Shown here piece after piece: positions 1 to 9,042 of a stretch of DNA of 64,000 nt; positions within the stretch are counted from its first letter, which is position 1; every line of letters starts with the position of its first letter. The translations under genes were made by a program, and so were the position numbers. The notes under the pieces are model-generated. The model saw nothing but the letters and a program-made list of their open reading frames with translations, was not told where the DNA came from and searched no databases. The DNA comes from Cupriavidus sp. 2SB (lineage in GTDB: Bacteria > Pseudomonadota > Gammaproteobacteria > Burkholderiales > Burkholderiaceae), in assembly GCF_005503625.1 (NCBI RefSeq), contig NZ_SCMX01000019.1, forward strand, positions 33,502-97,501. Reading direction: 5' to 3'.

Positions 1-794
1 TTGGAACCAAAGCCGATCCGCGTCAGGAACATCTTCATCTGTTCCGGCGTGGTGTTCTGGGCTTCGTCGAGGATGATGAACGCATGGTTCAGCGTGCGGC
101 CGCGCATATAGGCAAGCGGCGCAATCTCGATCATCTGGCGCTCGAACATCTTTTGCGTGCGATCGAAACCCAGCAGGTCGTACAGCGCGTCGTAGAGCGG
201 GCGCAGGTACGGGTCCACCTTCTGTGCCAGGTCGCCGGGCAGGAAGCCCAGACGTTCGCCCGCTTCCACGGCCGGGCGCGTCAGTACGATGCGCTTGACC
301 GCGTCGCGTTCCAGCGCATCGACGGCGCAGGCCACGGCCAGGTAGGTCTTGCCCGTGCCCGCCGGCCCGATGCCGAGCGACAGGTCGTGCGACAGGATGC
401 TGCGAAGGTATTCGCGCTGCATCGCCGTGCGGCCCTGCAGACCGGTGCGTCGCGTCTGCAGCACCGGCGATTCGTCATCGGCACTGGCCGAGGACCCTTC
501 GCCGTTGCCCGGCAGGTAGGCACCGTGCGCCGCGATCTGGCGGGCTTCCACGAGGCCGAGCTGGATGTCGTCCACCGACAGCTCCACCTTTGTATTGTTG
601 TAGAAGCGCTCCAGTGCCAGCGCCGCATCCTGCGCGCGTTCGCCGCGCACGGTCATGCGGTGGCCGCGGCGCTGGATGGTCACGTCGAGGGCCTGCTCGA
701 TCTGGCGCAGGTTCTCGTCGAGCGGTCCGCACAGGTTCTGCAGGCGCGTGTTGTCGTCCCTGGGGGCGACGAATTCAGCGGTCGGAACTTTCAT
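1..794 (-). CDS. phoH: PhoH family ATPase (3' end outside window)
   Basis: PhoH/YbeZ-type cytoplasmic P-loop ATPase, linked in the family to RNA and ribosome metabolism. The reading frame is open to the left edge, so only about the first 264 residues are present and the C-terminus is missing. It starts MKVPTAEF at an ATG 29 bases after the miaB stop. A Walker A motif ([11 protein letters not shown]) lies near residue 145, followed by the PhoH signature [14 protein letters not shown], and a Walker B-like [11 protein letters not shown] occurs close to the edge. The order miaB-phoH, usually followed by ybeY, is a common proteobacterial operon, so co-transcription with miaB is likely. Identity is firm; only the length is unknown. 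Confidence 0.95.
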   Translation of the reverse strand, partial: MKVPTAEFVAPRDDNTRLQNLCGPLDENLRQIEQALDVTIQRRGHRMTVRGERAQDAALALERFYNNTKVELSVDDIQLGLVEARQIAAHGAYLPGNGEGSSASADDESPVLQTRRTGLQGRTAMQREYLRSILSHDLSLGIGPAGTGKTYLAVACAVDALERDAVKRIVLTRPAVEAGERLGFLPGDLAQKVDPYLRPLYDALYDLLGFDRTQKMFERQMIEIAPLAYMRGRTLNHAFIILDEAQNTTPEQMKMFLTRIGFGS

Positions 795-823
795 GGAATC
801 CTGAATGGGCGCGGTGGGCTTGC

Positions 824-2176
824 TTACTGGCGCACGACCACTTCGCCGCGAAGCGAGTGCGGGAATGCCTGCGTGATGTTCACGTCGACCATCTGGCCGA
901 TCATGCGGTCGCGCTGGGCCTGCGGCACACCGGGCAGCGCGAAGTTGACCACGCGATTGTTTTCCGTGCGGCCGTGCAGTTCGGTGGGGTCCTTGCGCGA
1001 CGGACCTTCCACCAGAATGCGCTGGACGCTGCCAAGCATGCCATGGCTGATGCGCACCACGTTTTCCTCGATGGTGGCCTGCAGGCGTTGCAGGCGGCGC
1101 AGCTTCACCTCGTGTGGCGTGTCGTCCTGCAAGTTGGCGGCCGGCGTGCCGGGACGCGCGCTGAAGATGAACGAGAACGAGGTGTCGTAGCCGATCTCCT
1201 CGACCATTGCCATCAGCTTCTCGAAGTCGGCATCGGTCTCGCCGGGAAAGCCGACGATGAAGTCCGACGACATCGACATCTGCGGCCGGATCGTGCGCAG
1301 ACGGCGGATGATGCTCTTGTACTCCAGCACGCTGTAGCCGCGCTTCATCGCCATCAGCACGCGGTCCGAAGCATGCTGCACGGGTAGGTGCAGATGGTTC
1401 ACCAGCTTGTCGCAACGCTCGTAGAGTTCCACGAGGCGCGACGTGAATTCCTTCGGATGGCTGGTGGTGAAGCGGATGCGCTCGATGCCGGGGATCTCGG
1501 CCACATATTCGATCAGCAGCGCGAAATCTGCGATTTCAGTCGTGCCACCCATCACGCCGCGATAGGCGTTGACGTTCTGGCCCAGCAGCGTCACTTCGCG
1601 CACGCCCTGGTCGGCCAGGCCAGCCACTTCGGCCAGCACGTCCTCGAACGGGCGCGACACTTCCTCGCCGCGCGTGTAAGGCACCACGCAGTAGCTGCAA
1701 TATTTCGAACAGCCTTCCATGATCGAGACGAACGCGCTCGGGCCTTCGACGCGCGCGGGCGGCAGGAAATCGAACTTCTCGATCTCGGGGAAGGAGATAT
1801 CGACCTGCGACAGGCCGGTCTGCTGACGACGGTTGATCAGGTCGGGCAGCCGGTGCAGTGTCTGCGGGCCGAAGACCACATCGACATACGGTGCGCGCGA
1901 AACAATGGCCGCGCCTTCCTGGCTGGCCACGCAGCCACCAACGCCGATCACCAGGCCGGGCTTGGCGGCTTTCAGCGCCTTCATGCGGCCCAGTTCGGAG
2001 AAGACTTTCTCCTGGGCCTTTTCACGGATGGAGCAGGTATTGAACAGGATCACGTCGGCGTCTTCGACGTTGTTCGTGGGCTCCATGCCCTGCGTGGCGT
2101 TCAGTACGTCCACCATCTTGTCCGAGTCGTACTCGTTCATCTGGCAGCCGTACGTTTTGACAAATACCTTCTTCAT
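824..2176 (-). CDS. miaB: tRNA-2-methylthio-N6-dimethylallyladenosine synthase MiaB
   Basis: Radical-SAM methylthiotransferase that converts i6A37 to ms2i6A37 in tRNAs reading UNN codons. The 450-residue protein starts [14 protein letters not shown]; an in-frame start 11 codons upstream was rejected because the family begins at this motif. The N-terminal UPF0004 domain carries the three cysteines for the auxiliary cluster (Cys11, Cys48, Cys82). The radical-SAM motif CSKYCSYC supplies Cys156, Cys160 and Cys163, and a TRAM-like C-terminus follows. Length and motifs match the family. It lies just upstream of phoH on the same strand and 70 bases downstream of a small secreted-protein gene. Confidence 0.97.
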   Translation of the reverse strand: MKKVFVKTYGCQMNEYDSDKMVDVLNATQGMEPTNNVEDADVILFNTCSIREKAQEKVFSELGRMKALKAAKPGLVIGVGGCVASQEGAAIVSRAPYVDVVFGPQTLHRLPDLINRRQQTGLSQVDISFPEIEKFDFLPPARVEGPSAFVSIMEGCSKYCSYCVVPYTRGEEVSRPFEDVLAEVAGLADQGVREVTLLGQNVNAYRGVMGGTTEIADFALLIEYVAEIPGIERIRFTTSHPKEFTSRLVELYERCDKLVNHLHLPVQHASDRVLMAMKRGYSVLEYKSIIRRLRTIRPQMSMSSDFIVGFPGETDADFEKLMAMVEEIGYDTSFSFIFSARPGTPAANLQDDTPHEVKLRRLQRLQATIEENVVRISHGMLGSVQRILVEGPSRKDPTELHGRTENNRVVNFALPGVPQAQRDRMIGQMVDVNITQAFPHSLRGEVVVRQ

Positions 2177-2246
2177 GGGTGCCGGTCTCAGTGTTATACC
2201 TGGGGGCATCGGGGCGCAACAGGTTGAAGCAAATTCAAAAAAACGG

Positions 2247-2684
2247 TCAGTGAGCGGCCTTCCAGGCCTTCACTTCCGCATCGGTCATGACCCAGGCCGT
2301 GAGCAACTGGCCGTAGAGGTCGAGCTTGTAGCGCACGCTGAGCTTCTTGCCAGCGAGCGCCGCGGGATTCACCAGCAGTGTTTCCGTGCTGAAGATCCGT
2401 ACCCCAGGAGCGACATTCACGACCTTGCCGTCGAGCTTGGCCCGGCGCGGCTCCGTGGCCGACGGCGGCGACAGTTCCATGCGCGCCATGCCGGCCTCCG
2501 GAGGAATCACGCGTATTGGCGTGCCGGGCATGGTGTTGAGGCCGGCGGCGGCCAGATCGGACACCGAGTTGGTGGTCACCGGCGCGGTGGTCGTCGACAC
2601 GGTTTCCTGCGCGCCAGCGGGGCTCAGAGACAGCAGCGCCATGGCGCACGCAGGACCCGACAGTCGTGCAAACAGCTTGTTCAT
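2247..2684 (-). CDS. Small secreted hypothetical protein
   Basis: Unrecognised 145-residue protein. It starts MNKLFARL, with a GGGAG ribosome-binding site five bases ahead; the in-frame ATG five codons upstream lacks this spacing. Residues 1 to about 26 form a classical signal peptide ending in SPAGAQ, so export to the periplasm is likely. The rest is a small soluble domain with no cysteine pair and no obvious motif; it has a [14 protein letters not shown] stretch and a conserved-looking C-terminus ([14 protein letters not shown]). It sits upstream of miaB on the same strand with a 70-base gap and could share its transcript. No function is assigned. Confidence 0.8.
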   Translation of the reverse strand: MNKLFARLSGPACAMALLSLSPAGAQETVSTTTAPVTTNSVSDLAAAGLNTMPGTPIRVIPPEAGMARMELSPPSATEPRRAKLDGKVVNVAPGVRIFSTETLLVNPAALAGKKLSVRYKLDLYGQLLTAWVMTDAEVKAWKAAH

Positions 2685-2874
2685 GAAAACTCCCGACAAA
2701 AAACTACGGCAATCGTTATAGGAATACCGCCGGCGTCGGACGCCCTCACGCTTCAGGCCATCGCGCAGGCTGGGTAACCCGCGATTCTACCCGCTTGCGT
2801 GCGCCGGAGCGAGGCGCGGCTGCCACGCGGGTGTGGCGGATTCCGTACATCGGATGGGGTGGCAATCGGGGTGG

Positions 2875-4665
2875 TCAGAACAGGCAGGACGCTTCCTGCA
2901 GCACGCGTTGCTTCGACACCGTGCCCAGCAGTTCGCGGCTGACCGCATCACGTATCAGCGGAATCCGATTGATGCCGTGGTCGGAGAAGATCGCCAAGGC
3001 ATCGCGCAGGCGGGAGTCAGGAGTCAGGCTCGGAAAATCGGGTTCGCCCAGCGCCAGTAGCGAGGCACTGTCTTCCGCCACGCCGTCGCGTTGCGCGCGC
3101 TGCACGGCGTGGATCGAGATCGCGCCGCGCAGCGCGCCGAGGGCATCCACCAGATAGAGATAGCGGGTGCCGGTTTCGGCGAACTTGTCGGCGGCCTGCG
3201 CCAGCGTGGCGCCGGGGTCGATCACGGTATCGGTGGGGTCGCAGAGCCCGTCGAGCCGCAGCCCGCGAGCGCGCTCCACGGCGGCCGTTGCCTGGGCGCG
3301 TTCCACCACCACGCTGTAGAGCGACAGGCTCTGGCAGCGCGACGCCGTGTAGTAAGCCGCCACTGCGCCGATCATCAGCGGCAGCAGCAGTGTGGGCGCC
3401 AGCGTCATCTCGAATACCATCAGGATGGACATCAGCGGCGCCTGGCTTGTTGCCGCCAGGAAGGCCGTCATGCCGACCAGCGGCAGCACCGGCGTGGCCG
3501 TGCCGCCCGGAATCAGCATCGCGAGCATCTGGCCCAGCGCAGCGCCCACGAACATCGACGGTGTGAACACACCGCCCACGGCGCCGGAGCCCATGCTGAT
3601 GACCGTGGCCAGCAGCTTGGCCAGCAGCACCGCCCAGACGGCCACCGAGAGCGGCTCGTTGTGCAGGATGGTGCGGATCGTGTAGTAGCCGTTGCCGACA
3701 ACTTCGGGCACTACCATGGCGAGCAGCCCGACCAGCAGGCCGCCGAGCGCCAGCCTTGCGATGGGGCCGCCCGGCACATGCCGGAACGTATTGCGGGCGA
3801 GTGTGTTGGCGCGCATGAAGACCGCGCCGGACACCCCGGCGACGAGACCGATGCCGGCTGCGGCCAGCAGCAGGTGCGGTTGCAGGATGTCGGGTGCGAA
3901 ATGCAGTCCGGTATAGAGCGGCTCCAGCCCGCCGCGCCACTGGCTGACCATGGTGCCGGCTACCGAAGCGAGGAACAGCGGCATCAGTCGCTGCACCGCC
4001 AGTGCCCCGAACACCACCTCGGCCACGAAGACTGCGGCGGAAAGTGGCGTGTGGTACGCGGTGGCCAGCCCGGCAGCGGCGCCGCAGGCGGTCAGCATGC
4101 GGCGCATATTGCTGTCGCCGGTGGCTTGATCGGCGCGTGCCGACGGAAAGACCGAGCCGGTCAGCGCGGCCAACTGAATCATCGCCCCCTCCTTGCCGAC
4201 CGAACTGCCGGAGACAATCGAGCAGAACGATGACAACGCGCGCAGCAGCGTGATCTTGATGGGCAGCCGCCCGGTGCCGCGCGCCACGGCTTCCATGTAC
4301 TCGCTCGGCAGGGGTTCGGTGCGGGCGGCGCGTTGTGCCAGGACGAGCAGGGCGCCCGCCACGGCACCGCCCAGCGTGGGAATCACCACGCGCCAGGCCA
4401 GCGCCAGCCCGGCGAAGATCAACACGATATCGGCGTCGTGGCCGAACATGACGAGTCCGCTGGCTTCGAGGGCGTCCTTGAACAGCGTGGTGACCACGCC
4501 GGCCAGCAGACCTACCGGGATGGCCGCGAACAGCGTGACTTCCTGGTCTTCGAGAAATCGGAACCGCATGGCAGAAAGAGGGGGCTTCGGCCCGCGGGGG
4601 CCGGGTGGCCGCAATGATAACGCAGCCCTTCTGGCGTCCAGACTTCGGCGCAGCCGTTTCCACAC
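2875..4665 (-). CDS. ClC-family chloride channel/antiporter with C-terminal CBS domains
   Basis: Inner-membrane ClC-type chloride channel or Cl-/H+ antiporter, 596 residues from a GTG start (MWKRLRRS). An ATG at 4569 (MRFRFLED) is a plausible alternative start, since neither has a clear ribosome-binding site. Family motifs are visible: GSSVGKEGA (the G-K/R-E-G-P region) and GGVFTPSMFVGAALG (GxFxP). About ten hydrophobic segments span residues 45-430. The last 150 residues look like paired CBS domains, which bind adenine nucleotides in relatives. The bacterial antiporter ClcA lacks CBS domains, so this is the longer subtype. It is transcribed divergently from the downstream helicase gene. Confidence 0.9.
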   Translation of the reverse strand: MWKRLRRSLDARRAALSLRPPGPRGPKPPLSAMRFRFLEDQEVTLFAAIPVGLLAGVVTTLFKDALEASGLVMFGHDADIVLIFAGLALAWRVVIPTLGGAVAGALLVLAQRAARTEPLPSEYMEAVARGTGRLPIKITLLRALSSFCSIVSGSSVGKEGAMIQLAALTGSVFPSARADQATGDSNMRRMLTACGAAAGLATAYHTPLSAAVFVAEVVFGALAVQRLMPLFLASVAGTMVSQWRGGLEPLYTGLHFAPDILQPHLLLAAAGIGLVAGVSGAVFMRANTLARNTFRHVPGGPIARLALGGLLVGLLAMVVPEVVGNGYYTIRTILHNEPLSVAVWAVLLAKLLATVISMGSGAVGGVFTPSMFVGAALGQMLAMLIPGGTATPVLPLVGMTAFLAATSQAPLMSILMVFEMTLAPTLLLPLMIGAVAAYYTASRCQSLSLYSVVVERAQATAAVERARGLRLDGLCDPTDTVIDPGATLAQAADKFAETGTRYLYLVDALGALRGAISIHAVQRAQRDGVAEDSASLLALGEPDFPSLTPDSRLRDALAIFSDHGINRIPLIRDAVSRELLGTVSKQRVLQEASCLF

Positions 4666-4813
4666 ACTGGTACACTACGGGCCTTTCCTAGCCCGGGAAC
4701 CGGGGGCAATCGACCCATCCCGCCGGCCCTGACCCTCAGGTACGGTTTTCTACCCGAGCCACCCCACGATTGGCGCACTTCTCATGCGCGACGGGTGGCC
4801 GAAGCGTCCTTTC

Positions 4814-6457
4814 ATGTCTTTTTCCGAACTCGGCTTGTCCGACAAGCTGGTGCGTGCCGTGGCCGAACAGGGCTACACCACGCCGACCCCTATTCAGGCG
4901 CAAGCCATTCCCGCGATTCTCAAAGGAGGCGATCTCCTCGCCGGCGCCCAGACCGGCACCGGCAAGACCGCGGGCTTCACGCTGCCGATGCTGCAACTGC
5001 TGTCCGAATCCGCAGCCAAAAACCCGGCACCGCGCACTGGCCGGCCCGTGGTGCGTGCCCTGGTGCTGACCCCCACGCGTGAACTGGCCGCGCAGGTGGA
5101 AGAAAGCGTGCGCAACTACGGCAAGTACGTGAAGCTGCGCTCCATGGTGATGTTCGGCGGCGTCGGCATCAATCCGCAGATCGAAGCGCTCAAGCGCGGC
5201 GTCGATATCGTCGTGGCCACGCCGGGTCGCCTGCTGGACCACGTCTCGCAAAAGACCATCGACCTGAGCCATGTGGAACTGCTGGTGCTGGACGAAGCCG
5301 ACCGCATGCTCGACATGGGCTTCATCCACGACATCCGCAAGGTGCTGAACGTGCTGCCGCCGAAGCGGCAGAACCTGCTGTTCTCGGCCACGTTCTCCGA
5401 CGATATCCGCGCACTGGCCGACCGCCTGCTGAACAACCCTGCCTCGATCGAGGTGGCACGCCGCAACACCACGGCGGAGACCGTGGCGCAGCGCGTCTTC
5501 CCGGTGGATCGCGATCGCAAGCGCGAGCTGCTGGCGCATCTGGTGAGCCGGCACGACTGGCACCAGGTACTGGTCTTCACGCGTACCAAGCACGGCGCCA
5601 ACCGCCTGGCGGAACAACTGACGAAGGACGGACTGTCCGCGCTGGCCATCCACGGCAACAAGAGCCAGTCCGCGCGCACGCGTGCGCTGACCGAGTTCAA
5701 GGCCGGCACACTGCGCCTGCTGGTGGCGACCGACATCGCGGCGCGCGGCATCGATATCGATCAACTGCCTCACGTGGTTAACTTCGACCTGCCGAACGTG
5801 CCGGAAGACTACGTGCACCGTATCGGCCGTACGGGCCGCGCGGGTGCCGAAGGCGAGGCGATTTCGCTGGTCTGTGTGGATGAGCACGGGCTGCTGCGCG
5901 ATATCGAGCGGCTGATCAAGCGCCAGATCGAGCAAGTGGTACTGCCGGGCTTCGAAGTGGACCCGAGCATCGCTGCCGAGCCGATCCAGAAGGGTCGCCA
6001 GCAACGTGGTGGCGGCGGTGGTGGACAAGGGCGCGGCGCACCGCGTGGCGCCTCGGCCAATGGCGGCGGCAACGGTGGCGGCGAACGTCGCCCGCGTCCG
6101 CAGGGTCAGCGCCAGGACGCCCCGCGTCAGGCGCGTCCCGCGCAGGGCGGCGCCGCTGGTCAGGCGGCCCAGCCCGCTCGTGGCGAAGGTCGCAACGGCA
6201 ATGCGCCGCGTGGTGGGAATCAAGGCGGCAATCAGGGTGGCAATCAGACCGGCGCCCGCAATGGCAATGGCAATGGCAATGGCAACGGCGCCGCCCGCGG
6301 TGCCGCAACCGGCAAGCCCGCCGCACCGCGTCCGCAACAAGCCCGTCCGCAGCCGCCGCGCCCTGCGCAGGATGCGGCGGGCGCGGCACCGGTCCGTAAC
6401 CGTCGTCCGGCACCGCAAGCTGCGCTGCTCGGCGGCAATCGCAAGCCGGCCCCCTGA
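4814..6457 (+). CDS. rhlE: DEAD-box ATP-dependent RNA helicase, RhlE-like
   Basis: ATP-dependent RNA helicase of 547 residues, probably acting in ribosome assembly or RNA decay. The start [16 protein letters not shown] was chosen over an in-frame ATG ten codons upstream because family members begin here. Motifs occur in order: Q-motif ([11 protein letters not shown]), Walker A AQTGTGKT (45-52), DEAD (160-163), SAT (191-193) and [10 protein letters not shown]. From about residue 390 the tail is disordered and rich in Gly, Arg, Asn and Gln (GGNQGG and NGNGNG runs), as in cold-shock helicases whose tails bind RNA. Only nine bases separate it from srkA, suggesting an operon. A long open frame on the opposite strand is a shadow. 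Confidence 0.95.
   Translation: MSFSELGLSDKLVRAVAEQGYTTPTPIQAQAIPAILKGGDLLAGAQTGTGKTAGFTLPMLQLLSESAAKNPAPRTGRPVVRALVLTPTRELAAQVEESVRNYGKYVKLRSMVMFGGVGINPQIEALKRGVDIVVATPGRLLDHVSQKTIDLSHVELLVLDEADRMLDMGFIHDIRKVLNVLPPKRQNLLFSATFSDDIRALADRLLNNPASIEVARRNTTAETVAQRVFPVDRDRKRELLAHLVSRHDWHQVLVFTRTKHGANRLAEQLTKDGLSALAIHGNKSQSARTRALTEFKAGTLRLLVATDIAARGIDIDQLPHVVNFDLPNVPEDYVHRIGRTGRAGAEGEAISLVCVDEHGLLRDIERLIKRQIEQVVLPGFEVDPSIAAEPIQKGRQQRGGGGGGQGRGAPRGASANGGGNGGGERRPRPQGQRQDAPRQARPAQGGAAGQAAQPARGEGRNGNAPRGGNQGGNQGGNQTGARNGNGNGNGNGAARGAATGKPAAPRPQQARPQPPRPAQDAAGAAPVRNRRPAPQAALLGGNRKPAP
6260..6289 (+). repeat. In-frame hexanucleotide tandem repeat (AATGGC)4 plus AACGGC
   Basis: Four perfect AATGGC units followed by one AACGGC lie in the RhlE tail and encode alternating Asn-Gly. 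Unit gain or loss would keep the frame, so only tail length would vary. Confidence 0.9.
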
Positions 6458-6466
6458 TCTGCCGCC

Positions 6467-7519
6467 ATGCAGACACCGGAAGCGCCCCAGTCCGATGACG
6501 ATGTCCCGTATGCGGGACTCACGCCGGAGTGCATCCTCGATGCGCTGGAATCGGCGGGGTACTTTCCGGATGGCCGCCTGCTTGCGCTGAACAGTTACGA
6601 GAACCGCGTCTGGCAGGTCGGTATCGAGGATGCCTCGCCGATCATCGCCAAGTTCTATCGGCCCGGCCGATGGAGCGACGCGGCGATTGTCGAAGAACAC
6701 GCGTTCGTGCAGCAACTGGCCGATACGGAGATTCCCGCCGTGCCGGCGCTGCGCGCCAGCCAGGGCGCCGGAATGCCCACCACGCTGCTGACGCACGAAG
6801 GTTTCCGCTTCGCGGTGTTTCCACGCTGCGGCGGCCGCGAGCCAGCGCTTGAGCGTCGCGAGACGCGCGAATGGCTGGGCCGCTTCATTGGCCGCATCCA
6901 TGCCATGGGCGCGGCCACGCCGTATCAGGCGCGTCCCACGCTCGACATCGAATCGTTCGGCATCGCGCCGCGCGACTACCTGCTCTCCCACGACTGTATT
7001 CCTGCCGAACTGCTCGCGCCCTGGCGCGCAGCCGTCGACCTCGCGCTGGATGCCGTGCGCCGTTGCTACGACCGGGCCGGCGATGTACGCCTGCTGCGTC
7101 TGCATGGCGACTGCCATCGCGGCAACGTGCTCTGGATCGATGAAGAGGATGCGCGCGGCCGCGGTACGCCGGGTCCGCATTTCGTGGATTTCGACGACAG
7201 CCGGATGGGCCCCGCAGTGCAGGATCTCTGGATGCTTCTGGAGGGCGACCGTGCCGCCATGCAGGACCAGTTGGCCGATATCGTGGCTGGCTACGAGGAC
7301 TTCGCGGAATTCGATACGCGCGAACTATGGCTCGTCGAGGCCCTGCGCACGCTGCGGCTGCTGCACTACAGTGCGTGGCTGGCCAGCCGCTGGCGCGATC
7401 CCGCGTTCCCGGCGGCGTTTCCGTGGTTCGGCACCGCGCGCTACTGGCAGGATCGCATCCTGGAATTGCGCGAACAGATCGCGCTGATGGACGAGCCGCC
7501 GCTCTGGGCGACGGCGTAA
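6467..7519 (+). CDS. srkA: Stress response serine/threonine kinase SrkA (YihE/RdoA)
   Basis: Eukaryotic-like Ser/Thr kinase of the YihE/RdoA/SrkA family, which in E. coli counters stress-induced cell death. The 350-residue protein starts MQTPEAPQ and shows the SrkA signature NSYENRVWQVG with a nucleotide-binding lysine in IIAKFYRPGRW. The catalytic loop is LHGDCHRGNVLW and the metal-binding motif is FVDFDDSRMGP. Length (E. coli about 328) fits with a short N-terminal extension. It follows rhlE by nine bases and converges on the universal stress protein gene with a nine-base gap, leaving almost no room for a terminator. Confidence 0.93.
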   Translation: MQTPEAPQSDDDVPYAGLTPECILDALESAGYFPDGRLLALNSYENRVWQVGIEDASPIIAKFYRPGRWSDAAIVEEHAFVQQLADTEIPAVPALRASQGAGMPTTLLTHEGFRFAVFPRCGGREPALERRETREWLGRFIGRIHAMGAATPYQARPTLDIESFGIAPRDYLLSHDCIPAELLAPWRAAVDLALDAVRRCYDRAGDVRLLRLHGDCHRGNVLWIDEEDARGRGTPGPHFVDFDDSRMGPAVQDLWMLLEGDRAAMQDQLADIVAGYEDFAEFDTRELWLVEALRTLRLLHYSAWLASRWRDPAFPAAFPWFGTARYWQDRILELREQIALMDEPPLWATA

Positions 7520-7528
7520 GCCACTTCT

Positions 7529-7969
7529 TCAGCGGGCGGACTTCTCCGCCTTCACCATGATCACCGGGCATGGCGCCAGCGCCAGCACGCGACCCGCCAC
7601 CGACCCCAGTACGGCGTCGAAGAACGATCCGCGTCCATGCGTGCCCATCACAATGGCGTCGGCGCCAACGGATTTGGCGAGGCCCATGATCTTCTCGGGT
7701 GCGAAGCCATGCAGCGCATGGCGCTCGAACGGTACACCGGCACTTTCGAAAATCGCGCAGACCGAGGCCATGGCCTTGCCACTCTCCTCGTTGTGCCATG
7801 CATCGATCGTCTCCTTGTTGACGAATGCACGGACTCCCCCCGTGACATCCGGCGTTACGTGAACAACGTGGACGGTAAAGCCAGGCTGCAGCAGCTTGCC
7901 GTCGACAATGAATCTCGCGGCGGCATCGCTGAACGGGGAGCCGTCGGTGGCAAGTACGATCTGGGACAT
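7529..7969 (-). CDS. Universal stress protein, UspA family
   Basis: Cytoplasmic UspA-fold protein of 146 residues starting MSQIVLATDGSPFSD. A longer frame upstream is non-coding: it runs through the intergenic region, and the family begins at this point. The C-terminal half has the ATP-binding pattern G-2x-G-9x-G-S (GTHG ... GS) followed by a typical end (APCPVIMVK), so it belongs to the nucleotide-binding Usp subgroup. It is divergent from an orphan response regulator across a 322-base intergenic region and convergent with srkA, which places three stress-associated genes side by side. Confidence 0.93.
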   Translation of the reverse strand: MSQIVLATDGSPFSDAAARFIVDGKLLQPGFTVHVVHVTPDVTGGVRAFVNKETIDAWHNEESGKAMASVCAIFESAGVPFERHALHGFAPEKIMGLAKSVGADAIVMGTHGRGSFFDAVLGSVAGRVLALAPCPVIMVKAEKSAR

Positions 7970-8291
7970 GGCGCAATCTCCTTGGTTGGGAAAAGACTGG
8001 CGCTGGGGGCGCCGCTGGAACCAGCATGGCACGTACAGGGTGCTTACACCGTAACTTAGATCAAATCCTATCGGAATTTTTAAGGATTTCACGATTGTCA
8101 TGGTGATGGCGATGTGGTTGCTCCGCGCCCCGCCCAAATTCGGCGATGCGGAACTCGACGACACAATTCCGCAAAGACGGAAATTTCCGCAGAAATACTC
8201 GGACCTTTCCCACACGAATTCGAGACGTTTCCTTATCCGGCGCGCCCTCGGAAAAACTATGCTGTGGCTTGTTCGTTCACGGAGAACTGCA
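7970..8291. promoter_or_regulatory. Divergent intergenic region between usp and response regulator, with a palindrome
   Basis: No credible gene is seen here. The region must hold the promoters of both flanking genes. It contains a perfect 12-base palindrome CGGAAATTTCCG at 8178-8189, flanked by two near-direct repeats (TTCCGCAAA and TTCCGCAGA). The palindrome is a candidate operator. Confidence 0.5.
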
Positions 8292-8909
8292 ATGCCCAAT
8301 GCTCTAGTTATCGACACCCATCCCGCCATCCGCCGCAACGCTCAGGCGGTACTGCAAGGTGAAGGCTTCGACGAGGTTCGCTTTGCCAGCGGTGGCATCG
8401 AGGCGCTGGACACGCTTCGCGCCCGTGCGGCGGATTTCGTCATGCTGGATCTCCAGATGGCGGACCTGCCCGGCGACGCCGTGCTGGAGGAAGTTGTGGC
8501 CAACTATCCGCTCACGCGCGTGCTGGTGCTCTCCGCACTACAGCAGGCTGCGGAACGCGCATTGCTGAGCGGCGCGCATGGTTATGTCGACAAGGGTGGC
8601 GGACTGGAGAACCTTGGTGACACCGTGCGCGCCGTGATGAGTGGCTACGCGTCGTTCCCGCTGTCGTCGCTGCCGACGATCCGCCGCGCCGCCATCAACC
8701 CCGCCGACCCGCGCGCGCTGCTGAGCCGCCGCGAGCTGACGGTACTGCGATTCCTCGCGGTCGGACATTCCAACAAGGCCATCTCGGACGCGCTCGGCAT
8801 CAGCAACAAGACGGTCAGCTCGCACAAGACAAGCATCATGACCAAGCTCGGGTTCAATTCGCTGATCGATCTGGCGGAGTTCTCGCGACGGCATCAGTTG
8901 GCGTTCTGA
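8292..8909 (+). CDS. NarL/FixJ-family response regulator, BvgA-like, orphan
   Basis: DNA-binding response regulator of 205 residues. It starts MPNALVIDTHPAIRR with GGAGA just upstream; 64 in-frame codons further upstream were rejected. The receiver domain covers about residues 1-120, with the phosphoacceptor Asp53 (MLDLQMADLPGD) and Lys101 (YVDKGGG). The LuxR-type helix-turn-helix is at about 140-195 (LSRRELTVLRFLAVGHSNKAIS). The layout and the segment RAVMSGYASFPLS resemble Bordetella BvgA. The usual acidic pair near the N-terminus is reduced: it reads ID-T-H where BvgA has ID-D-H, which may weaken Mg2+ binding. No sensor kinase is adjacent; neighbours are a Usp gene and a PLP decarboxylase. 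Confidence 0.9.
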   Translation: MPNALVIDTHPAIRRNAQAVLQGEGFDEVRFASGGIEALDTLRARAADFVMLDLQMADLPGDAVLEEVVANYPLTRVLVLSALQQAAERALLSGAHGYVDKGGGLENLGDTVRAVMSGYASFPLSSLPTIRRAAINPADPRALLSRRELTVLRFLAVGHSNKAISDALGISNKTVSSHKTSIMTKLGFNSLIDLAEFSRRHQLAF

Positions 8910-9042
8910 GCGGGGCCGTCCGGGACGACATCGGGACCATGACGGGCCATTGCTGCCGCAGGATGGCCCGCCGGTTGACCAATCCGGCATAATCCCCAGT
9001 CAAATCAGTGCCGCCCTCGTAGCGGCATGGAATGACTGGGTG

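Noticed and set aside
6200..6290. Possible CRISPR-like or minisatellite array
   Set aside because: The short repeats are in frame within the RhlE tail, with no spacers and no cas genes.
4736..7180. Open frame of 814 codons on the minus strand opposite rhlE and srkA
   Set aside because: It is antisense to two clear genes, has no recognisable domain and an Arg/His/Gly-biased composition typical of shadow frames in GC-rich DNA.
8051..8064. FNR/ANR-type box near the universal stress gene
   Set aside because: One half-site ATCAA is present but the other half (GTAAC) matches TTGAT poorly.
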